From positions 127,802,776 through 127,866,775 of the forward strand of contig NC_061118.1 in assembly GCF_002878395.1 (NCBI RefSeq): a DNA stretch of 64,000 nt, in the 5' to 3' direction. The notes beneath the pieces were generated by a model. It was not told the origin of the DNA. It was given only the letters and a program-made list of their open reading frames with translations, and made no database searches. Both the position numbers and the translations under genes were made by a program. Below, piece after piece: positions 57,991 to 64,000 of this stretch; the stretch's first letter is position 1, and every line of letters begins with the position of its first letter. Source of the stretch: Capsicum annuum. Lineage: Eukaryota; Streptophyta; Magnoliopsida; Solanales; Solanaceae.

Positions 57991-59179
57991 TATGCCAAGA
58001 TGATCTCAATTAAAGCGTTGGTTTCTCCCCTGCTCATAACAACAATGGTGAAGTTGTCCACAAAATCTGCAAGCAGGATAAGATGGGGCTGATAGAGCTC
58101 CACTAGCATGAGACTGGGAACCCTATTCCTTAAGACCATTGCTCGCCTAAAAACAAAAATCACCAGACAACTTAGGATAAGGAATAATGATGGTCGAGTA
58201 CAAATTCCCCCAATTCTTCTTCTTAGTCCACTGTCTACCAGCTCTTCTTGTGTTCTCCTGACCGAAATTTGTTTTTGAATATTTCAATATCTTATGTTAT
58301 CTCTCTCTCTCTCTACACCTGCTTCTTCTTTTCATCCTCTACTAACTACATATACACCACTAGCCTAGAGATTTCCATATCATTGTTCAACATCACAATA
58401 TTACACTCTAATACAAAGTCACGGACAAGCCCAAAGTAGACTTCCTTACCTTATATCTCATGCTAGAAACCAACATTAAAGAATAATAAGACAAATGTTA
58501 AAATTTCAATATGTACTCCTTCACACTAATCTTTCCCTGCTTTAAATTCACAAACTCTTCAGCTTCACCTTCCCTTAATTCTTGAAAGAAAAAAATGATG
58601 GAAAAAGGCACTTTAGAACTCATTCCGTACCGATAGCTTTGCATAATTTTCTCTCAACTGTTCCTACAACTCATACCACTAGAATACTACATCTTTAAAC
58701 TGATAAGCAATAAACTCCATGCACTCTACATCAATAGCATGCATATCCCTAAAAATCATCTCCATCTTATCAATGAATCTTTTAGGATCTGTCTCAATAA
58801 TATAGCCTATAAAGGTTGGGGCATTTAACCTCATGAACTGGATAACCTAAGTGACCTCAGATAAATGTGTAGTAGAACCAACATAATGAGACTATGACAC
58901 TAGGATGCCTCCAACTAAGCAAGTATAATAAAAAACTATAGAAATTGTATATTAGTGATGTCTCCCTGAGGTGTCCGATCATAAGTATCATCGCACTAGA
59001 GAACTCGAGAAGGACTAGTACGAATTAGTGGAACTCAACATATGGCAGTACAATCAGGAGCAGTGACCCTAGACTGGGTCAACAATTTATAAATAAAGAG
59101 AGTCCCTTCTAGATTCTCCTTAGGTAGGACAAAGGGTCCAACGGAGTTTCTACGACTGCAAGATCTTTTAGGAGGCATG
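57991..59179 (-). pseudogene. Gypsy gag with CCHC-like tail
   Basis: The start codon at 59,179 gives 'MPPKRSCSRRNS', typical of gag in this lineage. The core is recognised by 'ELREGEAEEFVNLKQGKISV' (about 58,585-58,526) and the helical part after it. Near 58,075-58,040 the reading 'YPACRFCGQLHHCC' is a degraded zinc knuckle. A minus-strand open stretch at 58,163-57,969 in another frame is only a shadow of this part. Immediately after the knuckle the sequence jumps to RT, so protease was deleted at about 57,990. Confidence 0.7.
58300..58315 (+). repeat. TC microsatellite
   Basis: About eight TC units within degraded gag. Confidence 0.85.
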
Positions 59180-59288
59180 ATCTAAAATATGAGTAAAGTA
59201 GGAGCTTTAGAAGTTTCATAGCACTAGACTCTATAGCTTGACATAGAATGCAAAAAAGGGATAACATTCCTAAATTCCTCAAAGTATT
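59180..59288 (-). other. Gypsy leader without primer site
   Basis: Short leader between gag and the neighbouring LTR. The expected TTGGTATCAGAGC is not present next to 59,289, in line with loss of the original 5' LTR and primer site. Confidence 0.45.
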
Positions 59289-60735
59289 TGTAACGCCCCA
59301 ATTTTCTGAATCAGAATGCTACACGGTGTTCATGACCCCGAGGGACCACAAGCTAACCCATGAATGATATCTGTACTTGCACACTGCATAATATACATAT
59401 AATACATGGAAAACCCAAACATATAGGGAATAAGGTTCAGCTGAAGAGATATAGTAACATCCATAGGGTAATGAATACCCAAAACAACTGAATATAAAAC
59501 TGAATACTGAATCTAATAGCTAAATCTAACTAAATCTGAAAACCTCTAAGTACTTTATAAATAAGAACTTGAAGGAACATGTCTCCAACTAACTCCGTAA
59601 AACTGAACTGAAGTAATCAATGAATAACTCAAATCATATTATCCTCGGATGGATGAGGACTCACTGCAACACTGCGACTAGAAAGCTACTACTGGCCTGG
59701 AACTCGTGGCTTTGAACCTATGGTGTAACATGAAAAGAAAGCACCATAGTTCAAATGCATCAGTACAACTGGAGTACTAAGTATACGAGTGAGGTAGGCT
59801 AAATAAAAGGGTATACATGCATGAATAATGCTAACTAACTGACTGATATAAACGTAAAAGTACAAATATACATACATAGTAACTGAGATCGTGAGTATGT
59901 GGTAGCTAGATCTATACGCTAATACATGACTGGAATTGTAGTTCTGATAACCTGAGAGACTGTGTTTGACAGTCCTGAATCTGGTAGAACTCTCTGAGTC
60001 CCATCCTATAACTGAATTTGTCTGTATCTAATAGTCCTAGCATACTGATATCTAAAGAACTGTCTAAGTTCCTTCACTGAGACTGATACTAAAACTATGG
60101 GAGGTAGTTATTTAATTGACATGCCCCATGTATACCATTACAGCTAAGCTGGGTTCCAATCTCTGCCCCGACTGGAGGGGTGTCAGTACCGTGCCACTAG
60201 TAAGGAAAGTTGTGAGTAACCCTTATTTGGCAGGTACTCAAATTGAGAACTGTGGGACCCTAAACTGATAGGTTAAGCCACCTCATCAATCCTAATCTGA
60301 CAGGTTAAGATGTCTCAACCTACGTTGGCTATGTAGTTCTGGAACACAAGAATGACTTCTAAGAATCACACCCTAAACTGGCGGTGAGTTCCCATCCTTG
60401 GGTTCACTCGGTGCTAAATTCTACTCCTATTTGAAGGTAATGAACATGATTCAACTGGCTGTATATGGACTGAATAACTGACATCTGTTGACTGACAGAG
60501 TAGTACTATCATCTGAGAGTTAACTGAGATCATAAGATTTCTGATGTTTCCTGAGTCACATAACCATTTGAGTTCTACAGAATATAGCTTGACTGAGATT
60601 TATCGTGGCACATGACATGGCTCTAGGAACAGAACTATATTTTTCAGTATGTTAGTAATGTTAGTCATGTAATCATATTTCAGTTGTGCATGTTCAGTAA
60701 ATGAGTTCAGTCTATCAGTATCCTCAACTTAGTTA
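59289..60735 (-). repeat. Gypsy LTR, 3' portion, minus strand
   Basis: TGTAACGCCCCAATTTT at 59,289 is the reverse of an LTR end. The segment 60,115-60,420 is the reverse complement of 63,690-64,000 with substitutions, for example ACATGCCCCATGTATACC at 60,119 against the last bases of the window. The LTR's own 5' part is missing; the sequence stops at about 60,735 at a plus-strand pol end. Confidence 0.75.
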
Positions 60736-60771
60736 GTCTTATTCGAGGATGAATGTTCCCAAGGGGGAGAT
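60736..60771 (+). other. Plus-strand pol end and polypurine tract
   Basis: GAGGATGAATGTTCCCAAGG then GGGAGATAT directly precedes TGTAATACCCC. This is the usual end of pol plus polypurine tract of the family, here only 36 bases long with no pol upstream. Confidence 0.65.
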
Positions 60772-62038
60772 ATTGTAATACCCCAAAAAATTCAAATTAA
60801 TATTAACGCCATGTTTAAATATTATGCATAGTACATCATGGTTCTTTGATTGTTTTATGAGTCCTCAGTACATCATGTTTTGCAAGGGTTTTAGGATGCC
60901 TTTCTAGATAAATTTATCCCGCTCATGCTAAAAACATATATTTGACTGGAGCCTTTCATTGAAACTTTTTCTATAGAGTTCCATAGTCTTTAGGGAGTAA
61001 GGAAATCTTGGCGTGGTCTGTATAAGACATCAGAATGAGAAGCCACATCCTAGCTAAAATTTTGTAATGCGAGTCAACACCTATGGAACATCATCTAAGA
61101 TAAAGAGACTAAGCCCTAATGCACTGCAACTATAAATTTTCAAGCTTATATATATCCCTTCAATATTCTCTCAACTATACTCTCGGCCTTAGAACCACAC
61201 ATCACCTGAAACTACTGAAATAATTCACACGGGTGTTGAGCACAAAGGCATATAAATATACTAACTTATTTGATTATTCAATGACTGGTAGCTAAATACT
61301 TGGCATGTTAGACTGAATTGTACATAGTATGAATAACTGGATTGAAACTGTAGAGTATTATGTATATGAGGTAAGGACTAACTGGGTAACATAAGATAAC
61401 TGAGCATGAATTCGGGAAAACTATATTATCTAAGAATTCAAGACCAAGCATATACCATGATTCAAAAATAGTCTATAAACTGAGGTACTAAAATACTGAT
61501 AACTGAATAACTGATAATTGTATGATATGGTCAAACAAACCTAAAACTGAACTAAGTTACTAATCTAATTACTGAACTGAGATTATGACTGTAATTGAGA
61601 TGATAACTAAGACTATAATAAAGATTTTTAAGGAAGCTGAGTACTGAGTTCTGATAGCTACATAATATAGACTGACATAAATCGAGGACCTAAAACATGA
61701 ATAAATATTATACCAAAGTCGTCACTTAACTGAGTCTTAAGGAATAGGATATGAACATCATGAATTTATCAAGAAATCTAAACTGAGGATATGCATGACA
61801 TAGTCAAAACTTTGACTAATCATTAGGAGCATAGCATGAGTCATGGGAATTGTGCATACTGTAAGGCATGATATGTATTCATGAGCTGCATGACCTGAGC
61901 TTGGAAATCCTACATTCATGGGACATGATTCGTAATACTGAGTGAACTAGAACTCCTTATAATTGGTACTAGAATTGTACATGATTCTATGGAAAGTGCA
62001 TGAATACGAGCTGTGTTCATGTAACTGAAATGTAAAGC
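60772..62038 (+). repeat. 5' part of a plus-strand gypsy 3' LTR
   Basis: It starts TGTAATACCCC after the polypurine tract. A TATA-like CTTATATATATCC lies at 61,145, about 375 bases in. From 61,260 on it is rich in ACTGA words. It is cut at 62,038, where another LTR start appears. Confidence 0.55.
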
Positions 62039-64000
62039 TGTAATACCCGGCATGTTTCTAAGCTAGGAAGTGAATAAGTATTCCTACGTATGAAATCTCC
62101 TATCCTGTGATTCATACTTGAGTACATAACTTACAATGAATATCCTAGTGGTATTATAGCTTATGATGCATTAAGCATGTTCATATGAGTCACTTAAGGC
62201 AACACAAGCTAAGAGTTTTTTAATCCATCAAGTTTTAGTGTTTGATTTTGCAAGGGACATCTTTGAACGAGTATAACTTGATGTTAATATGGTATTTTAT
62301 CTGATTTAGACCCACCAAATTATAGAAAATCGAATTAGTTTTCCAACGATACCAATTTTGCCTTAATCCAATACCCGAACGAAAAGTTATGCCCATTTTC
62401 ATGAGAGACAGTAAGCATAGGCGATTGGTTAGGCCCCGCCCAACCCAAGCATAGGCGATTGGTTAGGCGCCGCCCAACCCAAGAATAGGCGATCACTTGG
62501 GCGCCGCCTAAGTGAACTAGGTGTCAAAAACACTCCGTTTTGAGTTATTTTAAAGGTAATTAAGTCTTTAAATACTCCTTACACGTCCCTAAACTTAACC
62601 CTACGAAATATATAGCTTCTAAACATACTGCAACCCTATTTTCATCTCAAAGCTCATCATCCAAGAGCACTAAAGGAGAAAAAACAACTAGGGCTGCATA
62701 ATTAAGCTTGAAGATCTGATTTCAAGGAAATTCCTCTGTCAATCATCAAGAATCTTCCTTCTAAGGTATGCATAGTGTTCATCCACAAATTCCTTTCATT
62801 CGTGGAGTTCAAGAATCAATCTTTAAAATACAAAAGCTTGGTTGATTTTGGTGATATGATCATACCCATGTTTATGCTTGTTTGTTTTTCCTCTTTTTCA
62901 TTATAAAGTATGATTGCAATATTATTGGGTGTTGATGATCATGTTGTTGATATTGGGTGATTCCCAAGTTGGAATCTTTATATGTTTTTATGAATTCATG
63001 ATATCATATGATTTGGAAACATGTAAGTTTGGTTGTTCATGATGTATAATTTGGTGATTTCACCTATGCTTAAGATGTGCATGTAAGGTGTTTGATAAAA
63101 TACCTAAGAAACTAGAAATCATGCAATATAGCTAAATTGTGACTAAGTGAAGGATTTATGATATGCCCTTACATTCGAATGACTTCTGTGTTATTAATGT
63201 GCCTTGTAAATGTTGTTGGAATACTCATGAACTATTCTTATGAGATTATGCTATGTTTACTTGTAAATCCTACTTATGACCAAGATGTATGATAACCATG
63301 CAATCCACATGAACTTCCATGCTATTGGTATGTGCTGCCAATATGATTATGCAATAAACATGATATTAAGATTGTGAAAGTACTTCCATGTGATATGAAA
63401 TCCTTTCCCTGCAATACATTATTGATAACCATGCTTAGTATGAGATCCCTACTTATGATATTATAAGTTATGGACTCTACTCTTATGAAAAAGTCAGTTA
63501 TGTGTGTCATGTTTCACGATATCCGAACTCAAGCTATGATTCCATAGACTTCAGTCAGTCATGTGACTCAAGAAAACCTCATGATCTTAGTCAGTTGTCA
63601 GATATCAGTAACATTTCGCCAGTCAACAGATCCAGTAAGATTAAGTCATGCACAGTCAGTTATTCATGTCCAGTCCCTCCAGATGGGAGTAGAGGTTAGC
63701 ATCGAGTGAACCCAAGGATGGGAACTCACCTGTCAATTCAGGGTGTGATTCTTAGTAGTAATCCTTATGCTCCAGAACTACGTAGCCAGCGTAGGTTGAG
63801 ACATCTTAACCCGTTAGATTAGGATTGATGAGGTGTCTTAACCCATTAGTTTAAGGTTCCCACCATTCTCATTGAGTACCCGCCAGATAAGGGTCACTCA
63901 TAGGCTGTCCTTACCCGTGGCACGGTATTAATACCCCTCTAGTTGGGGCAGAGATTGGACCCCAGCTTAGCCATAACGGGATACATAGGGCATGTCGGTT
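62039..64000 (+). repeat. Plus-strand gypsy LTR running off the window
   Basis: TGTAATACCCGGCATG at 62,039 is a second LTR start. The distance from this start to the CGAGTGAACCC word (about 1.66 kb) agrees with the 30,302-32,922 LTR, which supports this border rather than 60,772. The 3' end is outside the window. Confidence 0.6.
62416..62616 (+). promoter_or_regulatory. 34-bp tandem repeat of GC-rich palindromic words with TATA-like site
   Basis: Two adjoining 34-base copies (62,416-62,449 and 62,450-62,483) differ at one base. A diverged third copy (62,484-62,514) follows. Each holds an inverted repeat of the GGTTAGGCG/CGCCCAACC type. A TATA-like GAAATATATAGC is at 62,605. This is the most GC-rich spot in the right part. 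Likely U3 control sequence; inferred. Confidence 0.5.

Larger units (their letters stand above)
39241..59288 (-). mobile_element. Minus-strand Ty3/gypsy element inserted in the LINE
   Basis: In element orientation the internal region runs from 59,288 (leader), gag start at 59,179, RT, RNase H and integrase C-terminus to about 55,799. The 3' LTR follows (55,797-55,213, then 40,665-39,241), split by a 14.5-kb plus-strand element. The LTR end at 39,241 abuts LINE sequence. No matching 5' LTR is found: at 59,289 an LTR of a different family begins, so the right end was lost or replaced. The interior is only about 3.5 kb because protease and the integrase core are deleted. Confidence 0.7.

Noticed and set aside
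57969..58163. 64-codon minus-strand frame, first taken as a separate small gene
   Set aside because: Another frame of the same stretch reads a degraded gag zinc knuckle followed by RT, so this frame is a shadow.
62416..62514. Considered as a telomere- or centromere-type satellite
   Set aside because: Only two to three units, confined to one LTR just upstream of a TATA-like site; no larger array.

Overview
The window is plant nuclear DNA made almost entirely of decayed, nested retrotransposons. I see no intact host gene, tRNA, rRNA, CRISPR array or complete autonomous element. Every coding block is retrotransposon gag, protease, reverse transcriptase (RT), RNase H, integrase or LINE endonuclease, broken by stops and frameshifts. 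Element structure (initiator-Met and Asp-type primer sites, polypurine tracts beside TG...CA ends, long LTRs, an Athila gag joined to the plant 'putative transposon protein' domain) indicates a large-genome dicot. From memory the families look Solanaceae-like (pepper, tobacco or potato type), but I could not check this by search.

Left part (1-27,192). A plus-strand Ty3/gypsy element forms the frame. The remainder of its 5' LTR is at 4,665-5,532, its internal region runs to about 17,545, and its 3' LTR ends at 27,192. Three later insertions cut it. An Athila-type element (1-4,664, 3' half only) sits in the 5' LTR. A minus-strand gypsy element (6,214-13,963) sits in gag. A minus-strand Athila-type element carrying only gag and a plant-transposon-protein domain (19,741-26,766) sits in the 3' LTR and has a 5-bp target duplication.

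Middle (27,193-39,240). An AT-rich spacer is followed by fragments of minus-strand elements: an Athila 3' piece, a gypsy leader with primer site and 2.6-kb LTR (30,302-32,922), and two further LTR pieces to 33,897. A plus-strand L1-type LINE (about 35,290-39,240) follows, with ORF1, endonuclease and RT; it is cut off within its RT-region ORF.

Right part (39,241-64,000). The LINE is interrupted by a minus-strand gypsy element whose 3' LTR (39,241-40,665 plus 55,213-55,797) is split by a 14.5-kb plus-strand element with very long LTRs (4.0 and 4.4 kb) and no recognisable pol. That element itself holds a 2.4-kb solo LTR (46,255-48,621). Four insertion levels can be ordered. The gypsy internal region (55,798-59,288) has lost protease and the integrase core by two deletions. 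The right end (59,289-64,000) is a set of LTR ends in opposite orientations, with a polypurine tract between them.

One pattern crosses families. In most LTRs a compact, GC-richer block of short repeated or palindromic words lies near the U3 end, usually just upstream of a TATA-like box. The words differ from family to family. This is the least explained structure I found in the window.
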